From: Paenibacillus lutrae
Lineage (GTDB): Bacteria; Bacillota; Bacilli; Paenibacillales; NBRC-103111
Assembly (NCBI RefSeq): GCF_009757775.1
Contig: NZ_RHLK01000004.1
Span: forward strand, 62,001 to 126,000
Length of the DNA stretch: 64,000 bases
Reading direction: 5' to 3'
The notes beneath the pieces are model-generated. The model had not been told where the DNA came from, ran no database searches, and was given only the letters and a program-made list of their open reading frames with translations. Positions 44,937 through 54,136 of the stretch are shown here, one piece after another. Both the position numbers and the translations under genes were made by a program. The number at the start of each line of letters is the position of its first letter. Position 1 is the first letter of the stretch.

Positions 44937-46554
44937 TAGAATGTTCTCCTCCTGAATGCGAATAAGGAATAGTGACCGGCAGCCTGCCTGCAGGTTCCAA
45001 ACGTCCCAGCAGCAGTTCCGATACAGCTTGCAGCGTATGCGGATGCCCCTCATAACAGGCTACGAATCCTTTGAGATGAGGCCAAGCCGCCAAATCGACC
45101 GGATTGCGCAGGGAAACTGCAATCGCATCCGGACGTACAGCCAGCACCTCATTAACAAGTTCCAGCTGCCCCGGGTTATAGTTAGCATGGAAAATCCCTA
45201 TCACAACCTGATCGTAATCCGCAGCCTCTGCAGCGAATCCTTCTATTTCTTCGCGGGCAGGATTGGTTTTGTAGACATGCTCGGTGAATTCGTTTTGTAT
45301 GAACGGCTTTACATAACAGCCGAGAGAGACGTGCTGAGACAACACATCTTCCGAATGGGAAGCCTGGGTGATTTCCGGCCACAGCACCAGCGTACTTTTA
45401 TGAGGAGATAGCGTGCAGTGATCCGGCTCATGGTTCACAACCGTGATGCTCCCTTTGCGCAGCCGTTTAAGGGCATCCAAGGTCTGCGGATTTTCCAGCC
45501 GGATACGCGTATCTTCCCAGCTGGTTGTCTCGATACTTCCAGCCTTCTCCTGCTTCAGTTCCAGGATACGCCGGACGGAACTATCGATGCGTGCTTCCGG
45601 AATACGTCCGCTCCGTACAGCATCCTCCAAAGCCTGAATCACCGCTAACTGCACCTCATGCGTATGGCTGACGAGCATAATATCCGCACCCGCCTCTACT
45701 GCGCGGATGACCGCTTCCGGTACACCGATATCTTTGGATACAGCTTCCATCTCCATACAATCGGTGACGATTAACCCTCCGAATCCGAATTCTTCTCTCA
45801 GAACACCCGTCAGAATCGGATAGGATAAAGTCGCCGGCACCCGTTCACCTTTGCTTAAAGCGGGGATTCCGACATGAGCGGACATAACCGCCTCAGCCCC
45901 TGCCAAAGCAGCCTGCCGGAAAGGCACCAGCTCAACCTGCCGGATTCTCTCCAGCGGCTGATTCACAACCGGCAGCTCCCAGTGCGAATCCGATTCTGTA
46001 TCGCCGTGCCCCGGAAAATGTTTAATGACCGAAACAATTCCCCCGTCCTGGAAACCGCGCATAGCCGCTATCCCCAGCTCGCTCACCCGCTGCGGATCAT
46101 CGCCAAAAGAGCGGACATCGATAATCGGATTTCTAGGATTAATGTTCACATCCACAACCGGGGCAAAATTCATATTGATCCCGATCGCCCTCAGCTCCTC
46201 CGCTACACCCTTCGCCGCTTCATAGAGCAGTTCCGGATTATGTGCGGCTCCCAAAGCCATAGCTGCGGGCAGGTAGGAAATCCCTTCGCGCAGTCTGGCA
46301 ACCATGCCGCCTTCCTGGTCAACGGCAATCCATAGAGGGATACCGGTGGCATCCGTTGCAATCATCTGCAGCTCCTGTGTAAGCGCAAATACCTGCTCCG
46401 TGCTTTCGATATTGCGGATAAAATAAATGACGCCCCCTGCATGATGCTCCTGCAGAAGCTTACTGATTTCTTCTGTCGCGGTCACACCTTCAAAACCTAC
46501 CATCAACAGCTGCCCGATTTTCTCTTTTAAGGTAAGCTGATCAACCGTTCTCAT
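44872..46554 (-). CDS. GH3 glycosidase, NagZ-like beta-N-acetylhexosaminidase
   Basis: 560 residues, cytoplasmic (no signal peptide). The NagZ signatures are clear: DQEGGMVARLR, SVIKHFPGHGDTESDSH with the His of the His-Asp dyad, and GLIVTDCMEMEA holding the nucleophile Asp. A C-terminal domain (LVLWPEITQASHSE to GRLPVTIPY) makes it the longer Gram-positive form. In this operon it may trim a sugar of the product rather than recycle wall fragments. GGGGGGGACG precedes the ATG. It lies 24 bases after the MDR gene. Confidence 0.9.
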   Translation of the reverse strand: MRTVDQLTLKEKIGQLLMVGFEGVTATEEISKLLQEHHAGGVIYFIRNIESTEQVFALTQELQMIATDATGIPLWIAVDQEGGMVARLREGISYLPAAMALGAAHNPELLYEAAKGVAEELRAIGINMNFAPVVDVNINPRNPIIDVRSFGDDPQRVSELGIAAMRGFQDGGIVSVIKHFPGHGDTESDSHWELPVVNQPLERIRQVELVPFRQAALAGAEAVMSAHVGIPALSKGERVPATLSYPILTGVLREEFGFGGLIVTDCMEMEAVSKDIGVPEAVIRAVEAGADIMLVSHTHEVQLAVIQALEDAVRSGRIPEARIDSSVRRILELKQEKAGSIETTSWEDTRIRLENPQTLDALKRLRKGSITVVNHEPDHCTLSPHKSTLVLWPEITQASHSEDVLSQHVSLGCYVKPFIQNEFTEHVYKTNPAREEIEGFAAEAADYDQVVIGIFHANYNPGQLELVNEVLAVRPDAIAVSLRNPVDLAAWPHLKGFVACYEGHPHTLQAVSELLLGRLEPAGRLPVTIPYSHSGGEHSNAYERESEQELQATAGINPAS

Positions 46555-46578
46555 TACTCGTCCCCCCCAAATTAAGTC

Positions 46579-47604
46579 CTACAATTGTGTCCAGTCAAAC
46601 ACTACGCCCATCAGACCAGATTGCGGATCCGCCAATTGCCCATACACCAAATCTGCCTTCAAGGGGCTTTCTTTCTTCGAAATTAAACGCCCCACATTCA
46701 GCTTGCCGCGATTCATATAGTCAAAAATGTAAGCGTTCATCCCCGGTTCCGTCCATTCTTTAAACCCGGCCATCATTCTCCCGTGAATGCCGAGGATGGA
46801 CACGGAATTAAAAACCACCCTCGGCCCGACCGACTGCTTGTTCGGTTGAGTGGAATCTCCAAGCAGGATGACTTTACCCAAATCTTTGGTGAAACGCGTG
46901 CAGGACTGCAGCACCTCATGATAGCCGGTAACGTCGTACACCGTATCGAGCATCTTCCCGCCGGTCAGCTCCTCTATGGGCCCGAGCGCCGCTGCCGCTT
47001 CCATATCGAGCAGATCCGTCGCTCCATTCTCAAGTGCGAGCTGAAGACGCGAAGAACTCGGAGCAATGGCGATAAGCTGCCGTGTGCCGCACAGATTCAA
47101 GAATTGAATAACCAGCTGGCCGATCAAACCCAGCCCGATGACACCTACACGCTCTCCTAACGCGGGTTCCGCGCGAAGTACGCCAAGCAGCGCCACCCTG
47201 CTGATCGGCAGGAAAGCAGCCTGCTCATCAGAGATCGAATCCGGTACAATGACTGCTTCCCGGGCTTTTAGAACGAAATACTGTTTATGAGGAGCCTGGC
47301 ACACTATGCGATCCCCTACGCGCACTCCCTCAACGGCAGAACCAACTTCCATGACCTCGGCCACCATCGAGTAGCCCGGATAGAACGGATACTTCACCCA
47401 CGATTCCCACACCGTACCGGCATCAAAACGCCCCCTCAGGCAAGAAAGCTCTGTTCCCGTGCTGACCAGGGATACTTTTGCCCCACACAATATTTCTTCC
47501 GGTCCGGGCTGCGGCACATCTTCTTCCCTGAACACGATCCGGTTCGCCTGCTCAAAAATGCAATTCAAGGACCTGCTTCCCGTCCTAAGTTCAAGATTCG
47601 ACAT
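46579..47604 (-). CDS. MDR-family (zinc-binding-like) dehydrogenase
   Basis: 341 residues of the medium-chain dehydrogenase superfamily. The GroES-like domain has VSLVSTGTELSCLRGRF where a catalytic zinc Cys is usual, so it may be of the zinc-poor BchC-like type. The cofactor domain has VGVIGLGLIGQLVIQFL (GxGxxG). It would oxidise a sugar, cyclitol or alcohol. The start at 47604 is set by AAAAGGGATG upstream. Part of the biosynthetic operon. Confidence 0.82.
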   Translation of the reverse strand: MSNLELRTGSRSLNCIFEQANRIVFREEDVPQPGPEEILCGAKVSLVSTGTELSCLRGRFDAGTVWESWVKYPFYPGYSMVAEVMEVGSAVEGVRVGDRIVCQAPHKQYFVLKAREAVIVPDSISDEQAAFLPISRVALLGVLRAEPALGERVGVIGLGLIGQLVIQFLNLCGTRQLIAIAPSSSRLQLALENGATDLLDMEAAAALGPIEELTGGKMLDTVYDVTGYHEVLQSCTRFTKDLGKVILLGDSTQPNKQSVGPRVVFNSVSILGIHGRMMAGFKEWTEPGMNAYIFDYMNRGKLNVGRLISKKESPLKADLVYGQLADPQSGLMGVVFDWTQL

Positions 47605-47668
47605 ATTAAACACATCCCTTTTGGAAGTTATACGTTCTTATCCGAACTGTTAGATCCCAAGATGATCC

Positions 47669-48433
47669 TTAGCTGCTTGCACTGCTGTAGTTACGGACTT
47701 CATGCTGCCATATTGCCCGGACTGCCGCAAAGAGGAGCAAAGAGCCCGCCAAAGCCAGGCAAATATGTACCCACGTTAATTGGCCGAGCACGAACATAGG
47801 GCCAAAATTCGTAACCAGGAACAACGGAACCACAAAGGTTCCGATTCGGCGGACCCATGCCGGATAAATAGCCATCGGGAAGTTATTGGCGTCCCAGAGA
47901 GAATTGGCAATCTCCGACGCTGACCCGGTCTGGACGAACCGGAATGACAGCAAAGCGGGTATGATCATCAGACAGTATGTAACGATGACGGAAACGAGCA
48001 GCAGCACGGAGAATCCTGAAATCGTGGACAAAGAGAGCGGAATGTCCATGGCATTCCAGCCAATAATGATCATAGCGGCCCCAACGAGAATATCGGGAAT
48101 CGGCAGCGCCAAATCCACATAGCGCAAGGAAGCTATAAATTGCAGGGAAACCGGTTTGGTTATCATTAAATCGAGAGTGCCGTCTTTAATATAATCGGGA
48201 ATTTTGGTGAAATTTGTGAAGAAAAGACCCACATAAATTCCGGTCGCTACCGTATGCATCCCGATAAATAACAGCAGCCCCTCAGGCGGAACCCCATCCA
48301 CATGAAGATCTGTCCGGAAAACAACGAGTACATACAACAGCTTGGCCAAAAGATAGACAGATTCGACCAGAAGACTCATAAGGAAATTTCCGCGAAACTC
48401 CATTTGAGCGATCAGGCAGTTTTTAATAAACAT
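47669..48433 (-). CDS. ABC-2 type exporter permease, subunit 2
   Basis: 254 residues with six hydrophobic segments, in the ABC-2 permease group that comes as adjacent pairs (DUF990-like). The KIPDYIKDGTLDLMITKPVSLQF segment between helices two and three is characteristic of it. No clear ribosome binding site is visible before the ATG at 48433, and a TTG nine bases upstream is equally possible. Works with the next two genes. Confidence 0.82.
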   Translation of the reverse strand: MFIKNCLIAQMEFRGNFLMSLLVESVYLLAKLLYVLVVFRTDLHVDGVPPEGLLLFIGMHTVATGIYVGLFFTNFTKIPDYIKDGTLDLMITKPVSLQFIASLRYVDLALPIPDILVGAAMIIIGWNAMDIPLSLSTISGFSVLLLVSVIVTYCLMIIPALLSFRFVQTGSASEIANSLWDANNFPMAIYPAWVRRIGTFVVPLFLVTNFGPMFVLGQLTWVHICLALAGSLLLFAAVRAIWQHEVRNYSSASS

Positions 48434-48484
48434 CCGGTACAAGACCGTATATTTTTTTACTTTAGCTAGGCTTAAAATAGCCCT

Positions 48485-49294
48485 CTACCCCCCCACCGCC
48501 GAATATTTCCGGATGGAGACCCGCCAGGTAACCCGGGCAATCCACAGAAACAGCACAATCCAGCCGAGCTGAATCAGCAGGCCTTCATACATACCGGCCG
48601 CCTCCGTCCTGCCGCTCAGTACGTTAACAGGGAAATAAATGGTGTACGGAAAAGGAGTAAACTGAAGCAGCCGCACAGCGGTATGACCGAAAATCTCAAG
48701 AGGGAACATCCCTCCGCTTAAAATATTAATGAGTAAACTTGTTATAAGAAAAAAATAAGAAATTTCGTGCAGATAGAATGCACTGGCACAAATGCAGTAG
48801 ACGATCAGAAAGTGCAGGACTAGCGCTCCCCATAAAGAAACGGCAAACAGCAGAAGCCGGTCGATTTCCGGAATGAAAACGCCTTGTACGTAGGCCGTCC
48901 ATAGAATCGCTGCAAAAAGAAGCGCCGTAACGGCGTAGTAGATCGCTTTCTGCCCGATAAATGAAAGAAGCCTATAGCCGAAGTAGCTGACAGGTTTGAT
49001 TAAATACTTGTTAAGTCCCCCGTTCTTGATGTCCTCCGCAATCTGATATTCGAACTGCGTTGCGATCAGCTTAGAGATCAGCCCGGCCAGAATCGTATAC
49101 AAAATAATTTGACTGTATGAGTAAGAGAAGAGAGCCGTTTCTCCCGAATGCCGGTACACGGCCGTCCAGATGAAATACTGCACCATAATCGGAAATACCG
49201 CGCTCAGAAGACCAAGAAAAAAATGAAACCGGTATTCCATGGAGTGCTGCACGCCCATCGAGAACAAAACCCGGTACAATTCACGATTTTTCAT
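48485..49294 (-). CDS. ABC-2 type exporter permease, subunit 1
   Basis: 269 residues, six hydrophobic segments, with QIAEDIKNGGLNKYLIKPVSYFGYR, parallel to the segment in its partner. AAGGAG precedes the ATG, which overlaps the ATPase stop by four bases. Forms an exporter for the product of this operon by context. Confidence 0.85.
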   Translation of the reverse strand: MKNRELYRVLFSMGVQHSMEYRFHFFLGLLSAVFPIMVQYFIWTAVYRHSGETALFSYSYSQIILYTILAGLISKLIATQFEYQIAEDIKNGGLNKYLIKPVSYFGYRLLSFIGQKAIYYAVTALLFAAILWTAYVQGVFIPEIDRLLLFAVSLWGALVLHFLIVYCICASAFYLHEISYFFLITSLLINILSGGMFPLEIFGHTAVRLLQFTPFPYTIYFPVNVLSGRTEAAGMYEGLLIQLGWIVLFLWIARVTWRVSIRKYSAVGG

Positions 49295-50274
49295 CCGACA
49301 GACTCCTTGCGGTAAAGCATCGAGATGCTTTCTTCAATCGGTACGTCTTCTAAGGTCCAATCGATCACCGGGAACGTGTCCAGCAGAATACGGGACACTT
49401 CCTTCAGACGGTGTTTAGGCAGCTCAAGCACCGCGTGATAACCGTCCGAGCTTACGATGCGTCCGAATTTGGAGAGGAGCTGATCGGCTACCGGTTCTGA
49501 GAATTGCAGACGCATCACCTTTTGCTCGCCGAACATGGTATGGATCTTCTGCAGCTCGCCGTCATACAGGATACTTCCTTCGTTAATGATGATGGTACGC
49601 CGGCACAAATCCTCCACGTCCTTCATGTAATGACTCGTCAGCATGATCGTCGCGCCGAATTGTTCGTTGTAAAATTTCAGAAATTCCCTGACTTTTTTCT
49701 GGGAAGGAAAATCCAGTCCAATCGTCGGCTCATCCAGATAAAGAAGCTTCGGACGGTGAATCAAGGCGGCTATCAGCTCCATCTTCATCCGTTCCCCGAG
49801 TGACAACCTGCGGACTTGGACGTTGAGAAGCTCCTGGACATCGAGCATTTCCGATAATTCCGATAAACTTCGCGAATAGGCGGCGTCTTCGATTTCATAG
49901 ATACATTTGTTGAGATAAATCGAATCACTTGCAGGCAAGTCCCACCAGAGCTGGTTTTTTTGGCCCATAACGATGGAAAATTGCCGTTTGAACGCATTTT
50001 TCCTCTCCCACGGGATGTAGCCCAACACTTCAGCCTCCCCGCCCGTCGGGTAGAGAATACCCGAAAGCATTTTGAGGGTCGTGGTCTTCCCCGCTCCGTT
50101 AGGTCCGAGAAATCCTACGCATTCTCCCGGTCCAATATCAAAGGAAACTGATTTCACCGCTTCCTTGACGAGAGATTTACGTGCAAACAAATTCTTAAGC
50201 GAGTTCTTGAGGCCCGCTTCCTTCCGATAGTAAATAAACGATTTATGCAGTTCCCGCACACGGATGAAGTCCAT
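49291..50274 (-). CDS. ABC transporter ATP-binding protein of the exporter
   Basis: 327 residues. Walker A GPNGAGKTTT, Q loop VMGQKNQLWWDLP, signature LSLGERMKMEL, Walker B LLYLDEPT and H loop TSHYMKD. The insert FIYYRKEAGLKNSLKNLF before Walker A is usual for the group that works with DUF990-like permeases. AGGAGGGG precedes the ATG. Confidence 0.92.
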   Translation of the reverse strand: MDFIRVRELHKSFIYYRKEAGLKNSLKNLFARKSLVKEAVKSVSFDIGPGECVGFLGPNGAGKTTTLKMLSGILYPTGGEAEVLGYIPWERKNAFKRQFSIVMGQKNQLWWDLPASDSIYLNKCIYEIEDAAYSRSLSELSEMLDVQELLNVQVRRLSLGERMKMELIAALIHRPKLLYLDEPTIGLDFPSQKKVREFLKFYNEQFGATIMLTSHYMKDVEDLCRRTIIINEGSILYDGELQKIHTMFGEQKVMRLQFSEPVADQLLSKFGRIVSSDGYHAVLELPKHRLKEVSRILLDTFPVIDWTLEDVPIEESISMLYRKESVG

Positions 50275-50307
50275 CCTGCCCCTCCTGAATGATTCCCTCG
50301 TTAATGA

Positions 50308-50355
50308 GCGTTTCCGGCAAGGCTTGCCTGCTGCCAGGCCCTTGCCGGAAAACGC
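50308..50355 (-). other. Intercistronic hairpin in the biosynthetic operon
   Basis: Arms at 50340-50355 and 50308-50322 (GCGTTTTCCGGCAAGG / CCTTGCCGGAAACGC) form a 15-bp stem with one bulge in the 106-base gap between the radical SAM and exporter genes. No T run follows, so it is more likely an RNA processing or stability element than a terminator. Confidence 0.6.
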
Positions 50356-50380
50356 CGGTTAAACCCTCGTCACTTCTTAA

Positions 50381-51556
50381 TTAGACTCCGTTGTTATACA
50401 GCAGCACGCATTTGGAGCAGATCGGCATCAGTCCGCAAGCGACCACTTCGCGCTGGTGCTTAAGCTCATCTCCATGGAAAATCTCTGCGACGCTTTGCTC
50501 GTTGAGATTGCCGACACTGAATTCAGGGAAGAACTTGCACGGGTTTACTTTGCCATCCGGCATGACATCCATCCGGTTCGAAATCGAGAAGCACTGGGTC
50601 TTGTTCATGGCGGGCTTCTCTCCCCCGCTTATAAAGTCCTTGATGTCATCCGATTCCAGCGCCGGCTGATAGCGGATACGTACGTTCCATACCCTGGAGT
50701 TGACGCGCTGGATCTCTTCCAGAAGATCCGCGTGCTTATCGGGAGAAATATGGAAGGTGAAAGAATGCCAGCTATTCTTGTGCTCCGGTGCGAAACGCGA
50801 GGCCAGGCCCGGAAAATGACTGGAGAAATACGCATCCATTTTGTCTGCCGTATTCTCCGGAATGTACCAAGGGAAGCAAAAATAGACGGAATCTACGCCA
50901 AGCTCTTCGAAATATTCCATCAATGCGTACATTTGCCCGATCATATTGTCGTTCACCGTCAAGGCTACGGAAACTTTGCCTTTGTACAACCCTTGTTTCT
51001 GCAAATCGAGAAGCAGCTCCACGGCCTTAATCACTTTCTTGAAAGTGCCCTTCCCGCGAATGGCGTCGTTCTCTTTCTCAAACCCTTCCAGACTCACCAG
51101 CATGACCAAGTTTTCGGACATTTTGAGAATGGAATCCAGCTTTTGCTCGATCAGGATGGCATTCGTGCAGATTGTCGTATAGCGGTCTTCTTTGGCCAGC
51201 AGTTCTGCCAATTCGTCGAATTTGGAATAGAACAAGGGCTCACCGCCCCACAGGAATACGCGGGACTTACGCTCACGGGTTTCGACCAACAGTTTTTCAA
51301 CTACCGCCATATCGATCTCATCGTTCTTTACTTCTTTGGCATACCCGTGGTGAAAGCCCTCCGGGTTCCACTCGAAGCAGTGCTTGCACCTCAAATTGCA
51401 CCCGTTATTAAGTTTGATTCCAATTTCATATGGAATTGGTGTTGCATAGGTGGGGTCTTCTCTGCGTTTTCTGCCTGTTTCGGCCAGCGGCACTAAAGTC
51501 CTCTTCATATTACGGAATGTAATCGGATCAAACGTAACTGCTGTTTTTGGCTGCAT
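50381..51556 (-). CDS. Radical SAM/SPASM enzyme
   Basis: 391 residues. The radical SAM cluster motif CxxxCxxC is in NGCNLRCKHCFEW, followed by the SAM-binding GGEPL. The C-terminal SPASM part has Cys in QCFSISNRMDVMPDGKVNPCKFF and CGLMPICSKC, which can hold auxiliary iron-sulfur clusters. Such enzymes modify peptides or dehydrogenate amino-sugars (BtrN). No precursor peptide was found nearby, so a small-molecule substrate is more likely. GGGAGGGTGT precedes the ATG, which lies inside the end of the glycosyltransferase gene (29-base overlap). Confidence 0.9.
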   Translation of the reverse strand: MQPKTAVTFDPITFRNMKRTLVPLAETGRKRREDPTYATPIPYEIGIKLNNGCNLRCKHCFEWNPEGFHHGYAKEVKNDEIDMAVVEKLLVETRERKSRVFLWGGEPLFYSKFDELAELLAKEDRYTTICTNAILIEQKLDSILKMSENLVMLVSLEGFEKENDAIRGKGTFKKVIKAVELLLDLQKQGLYKGKVSVALTVNDNMIGQMYALMEYFEELGVDSVYFCFPWYIPENTADKMDAYFSSHFPGLASRFAPEHKNSWHSFTFHISPDKHADLLEEIQRVNSRVWNVRIRYQPALESDDIKDFISGGEKPAMNKTQCFSISNRMDVMPDGKVNPCKFFPEFSVGNLNEQSVAEIFHGDELKHQREVVACGLMPICSKCVLLYNNGV

Positions 51557-52631
51557 AGTACACCCTCCCGAAGTTTTCTTTTTTTAACCTTTGCTCCGCC
51601 AGACGCCCGTAACAAAGCTCCAGACTGCTCTCGGCAAAACCTTGAGACTGCCAATCTTCAAATCGGATTCCAAAGCCGCACGCTTCCCAATATTCCATGT
51701 TATGAAGCTCATGGTCCCCGAAAGGTTCAAGCATTACGAACGGCACAGCATGCGAGAATGAATCATTCAGCGTGGCGCCTCCCGGCTTGCTGAGAATAGC
51801 CTTGCAGTTGCGGACGATATCCAGATAATCCCGGTAATCCGCCAGCGGATACTCGTGCACTGCGCCGCCTTCACGAACGAACCGGACCATAGGCGGACAA
51901 GTATGCTTTCCCTGCGCGTTGCGATCCCACGGATTCCAGTCCGGGGCCGTCCCAAAATAACGTATCGCTTCGCTGTCTTCGAGGACTTCCGAATGATCGT
52001 ACACGATCACGTCAAGCTGGCAGCCCCGCTCTCGAAGGGCTTCCACCGTGTCCTGGTAAGTTCCGATCCCCCAGCCCCCGCCGTGTATGAGATAACGTCC
52101 GCTTCTCTTCTCATAGGAAATCGGCTCATCTGTCTCGGCCGATACGTAATAGTGAGGCAGCGAAGCCGGATCGTAGAACCATACCTGGTCATAGTTTGCA
52201 CAGAGCTGCCGGTGCACTTTGAAAGAAGGGGTGTCATAAGCATCCATCCGGATTAGCTGGATATCTACCTGGAAGCCCGCTAAAGCCTTATAGCGCTCCA
52301 TGATAGGCAGCCAGAAGCCGGTAAAGACGGCAAATCTGGATTGGCCGCTCTCCCTCCAATGCCGTAGAAGCTTCTCCACTTCTTCTTCCTTCAAGGAAGT
52401 ATCGACAGGCTTTGCCAGTTTATGTCCCATACGGGCAACGGAAAAGCTGGCATGAAAAGCGGCTTTGGTTGCGCGGATTTTATTGCGAACCTCGGCATGG
52501 TACAAATTCTCCAGAACGTGAACATGCGTAGAGATTCCCCGGCTTTGCAGGAAACGGTCCAAGTGCATCGCCGGCATGTATGCGCCAAGCGAATTTCCTG
52601 ATGCAAGCAAGGTAACGGAGGTAGAGTTCAT
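51528..52631 (-). CDS. GT1/MurG-like glycosyltransferase
   Basis: 367 residues with a GT-B appearance: an N-terminal TLLASGNSLGAYMPAMHLDRFLQSRG and a C-terminal nucleotide-sugar site AILSKPGGATLNDSFSHAVPFVMLEPFGDHE that matches the UGT/MurG donor motif (SKPGG, then E and H). Donor and acceptor are unknown. The start at 52631 is preferred (GGGAG six bases before it) over an ATG six bases upstream. Confidence 0.82.
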   Translation of the reverse strand: MNSTSVTLLASGNSLGAYMPAMHLDRFLQSRGISTHVHVLENLYHAEVRNKIRATKAAFHASFSVARMGHKLAKPVDTSLKEEEVEKLLRHWRESGQSRFAVFTGFWLPIMERYKALAGFQVDIQLIRMDAYDTPSFKVHRQLCANYDQVWFYDPASLPHYYVSAETDEPISYEKRSGRYLIHGGGWGIGTYQDTVEALRERGCQLDVIVYDHSEVLEDSEAIRYFGTAPDWNPWDRNAQGKHTCPPMVRFVREGGAVHEYPLADYRDYLDIVRNCKAILSKPGGATLNDSFSHAVPFVMLEPFGDHELHNMEYWEACGFGIRFEDWQSQGFAESSLELCYGRLAEQRLKKENFGRVYYAAKNSSYV

Positions 52632-52650
52632 AGGCATCTCCCGTTCCAGT

Positions 52651-54132
52651 TTAGTTGTAGATCTTCACGGACAGATCGGAGAGTACTCCCCGCAGCCGGG
52701 TCATGATTTCGCTGCGGTGCTCCTCGTCACGTCCGACAACCGATACGTAGAGCCTTCCTTTAGGGAGTCCTCTTCTCGGAGAAGAGCCCGTCTGAGCCGC
52801 ATGCTGGGCCAGAGTCTGATTAATCGTTAACGTATTAGAAGAAAGAAGCATGACGCCATACTCCTCCGGAGACTGCAGAAGGAGCTCCGAATGACGAAGA
52901 GTATGCAGGAAACTGGCAAATTCAAATCCTGCCGGCAGTCCCACGGACAGGAAGGTCAGCCATCCCTGCTTGTCGAACCGGTTCCAGCAACGGTCCAGGT
53001 AAGCGTTGATCAGCCCCATGGATTTGCGGGCATTGATCTCTACAATAGGGACCAGTTCCCCTCCCTGCAAAATCATGGAGTCCACGCATACGAATCCGTG
53101 ATAGCCGTCCTGGAACATGCGGCCAAGTGCTTGTTCGAGGACGTTGAAATAACCGGCTTTGTCCAATCGGTCCGCAAAAGCGGAATCTGCGGTCATAGAG
53201 CCGCCATAGTTTAACTGGTGGTTGATCATCCTTTGTACAGAGATCAGCTCGATAGTCCCCGTATCCCGGATCAGCCATTGGGAAGAAAAATCCGTTTCCT
53301 TGGCAAGAAAGGGTTCCAGCAGAAAACGAGTCGTCAATCCGCTTTCTTCCTGTTTCCGCAAGTGGGAAGCTACACGGCTCTGCATGAAATTGCTGTCGAT
53401 TAGGAGGTTGCCTTTGCCCGAGACACCAAAGGGATCTTTGATGAGATAGGCTCCCTGGTCCAAGAGCTTCTGGCCCAGACTCTCAATCTCCGCAGCGCTA
53501 TGAACCTCGATACCGTATGCTTTCTCTCCCAGGGACTGAAGCATCCGGTTAGAGTAGAACTTGGAATTCACCTTTACCACGGCTTCTAACGGAGGCGTAG
53601 GCCTAACGGGAGGATACAGGCTCAGATAAGCAGCCGTATCTTCTGTAATTGCATAAGGAGATAACAAATCTGTTACAAGGCTTCCGTTACTGCCATATGC
53701 ACTTGCCGTGCCGGAGCTTGTCCCGGAACCATGAGGGCCCCGGGCTCCTGCCACCACATATTGCCGGGCCTCTCCGGCCGTGTGCCCATCTCCGCTTCTC
53801 CCTTGCTGCGCCGCAAGCCGGAAGATACAAGGCTTGAACTGCTCCAGCGTCAGCGGGGGTTCTGCGGTCTGACCCCCACTCCAGCCAAAAACATGCCTCG
53901 ACTGGAATTTGAATCCCAGCTGATCCAGATGCCCCCGCAGATCATCATGGATCCTGCACCTTGTGTAGAGCACATCATCCGGGCCGCAGAACGGGAATAA
54001 CAGCTCATCCATACAGAGGACGACAGGTTCCCTGTCACGATCCGCCAAGGCGGGAAGAGAAGACAAACCAGAATCCCGCCAGCGTGTCTCCGGATCGTAG
54101 GTCCCCATGACGGTCTTCCGGAGAGGGCTCAT
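52651..54132 (-). CDS. PGM1/BtrJ-like ATP-grasp ligase
   Basis: 493 residues. The ATP-grasp core has VKVNSKFYSNRMLQSLGEKAYGI, the lysine-containing YLIKDPFGVSGKGNLLI loop and the metal-binding end VPIVEINARKSMG. The N-terminal pre-ATP-grasp part (VVLCMDELLFPFCG) and the C-terminal part (GRLYVSVVGRDEE) agree with peptide ligases of the PGM1 group, which includes BtrJ, the ligase that loads glutamate on a carrier protein. Placed next to an acyl carrier gene, aminoacylation of that carrier is the natural guess. The start at 54132 lies just after the carrier stop; longer starts overlap the carrier gene. Confidence 0.78.
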   Translation of the reverse strand: MSPLRKTVMGTYDPETRWRDSGLSSLPALADRDREPVVLCMDELLFPFCGPDDVLYTRCRIHDDLRGHLDQLGFKFQSRHVFGWSGGQTAEPPLTLEQFKPCIFRLAAQQGRSGDGHTAGEARQYVVAGARGPHGSGTSSGTASAYGSNGSLVTDLLSPYAITEDTAAYLSLYPPVRPTPPLEAVVKVNSKFYSNRMLQSLGEKAYGIEVHSAAEIESLGQKLLDQGAYLIKDPFGVSGKGNLLIDSNFMQSRVASHLRKQEESGLTTRFLLEPFLAKETDFSSQWLIRDTGTIELISVQRMINHQLNYGGSMTADSAFADRLDKAGYFNVLEQALGRMFQDGYHGFVCVDSMILQGGELVPIVEINARKSMGLINAYLDRCWNRFDKQGWLTFLSVGLPAGFEFASFLHTLRHSELLLQSPEEYGVMLLSSNTLTINQTLAQHAAQTGSSPRRGLPKGRLYVSVVGRDEEHRSEIMTRLRGVLSDLSVKIYN

Positions 54133-54136
54133 CCGC

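Noticed and set aside
50456-51496. 346-codon plus-strand open frame inside the radical SAM gene
   Set aside because: It lies antisense to a gene with clear catalytic motifs, lacks a ribosome binding site and its product has no recognisable domain.
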